A stretch of DNA of 22,688 nt from contig CBFDCR010000080.1 in NCBI GenBank assembly GCA_965603365.1, positions 1 to 22,688 of the forward strand, read 5' to 3'. The position numbers and the translations under genes were made by a program. The DNA is from JAHELQ01 sp965603365 (lineage in GTDB: Bacteria > Acidobacteriota > Aminicenantia > UBA2199). Every line of letters starts with the position of its first letter. Positions within the stretch are counted from its first letter, which is position 1. The notes beneath the pieces are model-generated. The model did not search any database and was not told the DNA's origin. It saw only the letters and a program-made list of their open reading frames with translations. Below, one piece after another: positions 22,599 to 22,688 of the stretch.

Positions 22599-22688
22599 GC
22601 GATTTAGCTGTTCGGAACAGCGATCGATCTGCTCAGAACTGCGATGTAGCTGCTCGGAACTGCGATGAAGCTGTTCAGAACTGCGATG
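22599..22688. repeat. 21-bp tandem repeat running off the right edge
   Basis: Four full units (22599, 22620, 22641 and 22662) and six bases of a fifth, each beginning GCGAT and containing an AGCTG-like core followed by YTCRGAAC. The period is exactly 21, or seven codons. On the minus strand one frame is open from the edge to a TGA at 22578 and reads as a heptapeptide HRSSEQL repeated, ending NRAPGRGF; the plus strand also has an open frame with a D-x-A-x-x-N-C heptad. The minus frame may be the C-terminal end of a gene to the right. There are no spacers, so it is not a CRISPR array. Confidence 0.85.

Noticed and set aside
22599..22688. CRISPR array
   Set aside because: The 21-bp units are directly adjacent with no spacers and vary between copies.

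Overview
This window comes from a bacterium with a Gram-negative (LPS) envelope, because it carries the lipid A committed enzyme LpxC. It also has a split glycine decarboxylase (gcvPA/gcvPB), a two-subunit glycyl-tRNA synthetase (glyQ/glyS), an acyl-CoA dehydrogenase and large TPR/AAA+/kinase proteins. Protein style and gene content suggest an uncultivated phylum such as Candidatus Aminicenantes, but that is a guess from memory and no marker here proves it.

Layout. (1) 1-331: a coding-like fragment running off the left edge on the minus strand. (2) 398-4669, minus strand: a TPR-plus-double-AAA+ Clp-type unfoldase followed 15 bp later by an NtrX-like receiver domain fused to LpxC. (3) 4670-4833: a divergent promoter region with good sigma70-type promoters on both strands. 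(4) 4834-9767, plus strand: a membrane-anchored helical-repeat Ser/Thr kinase, an acyl-CoA dehydrogenase, a DAO/sarcosine-oxidase-like flavoprotein and a small membrane YHS protein, tightly packed. (5) 9768-10244: a non-coding gap holding the 3' remnant of a PIN-domain gene and a promoter. (6) 10245-17492: gcvT-gcvH-gcvPA-gcvPB-glyQ-glyS, most junctions overlapping, so glycine cleavage and glycine charging are co-expressed. (7) 17492-17589: an inverted-repeat element, then radA (17603-18967). (8) 18968-22688: accessory DNA that turns AT-rich. It has a short orphan ORF, a promoter with a palindrome in its spacer, an exported protein, an ABC-2 type permease split by an A7 frameshift and fused to what looks like a dead ABC ATPase domain, an XRE regulator, a gene fragment, and a 21-bp tandem repeat running off the right edge.

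The most interesting candidate is region 2-4. In E. coli, LpxC level is set by the AAA+ protease FtsH with the TPR adaptor LapB (YciM). Here LpxC itself carries a phospho-receiver domain, lacks the long C-terminal tail, and is encoded directly behind a protein that fuses TPR repeats to a Clp AAA+ motor. A TPR Ser/Thr kinase is transcribed divergently. A self-contained switch for lipid A synthesis is a reasonable inference but is not shown by sequence alone.
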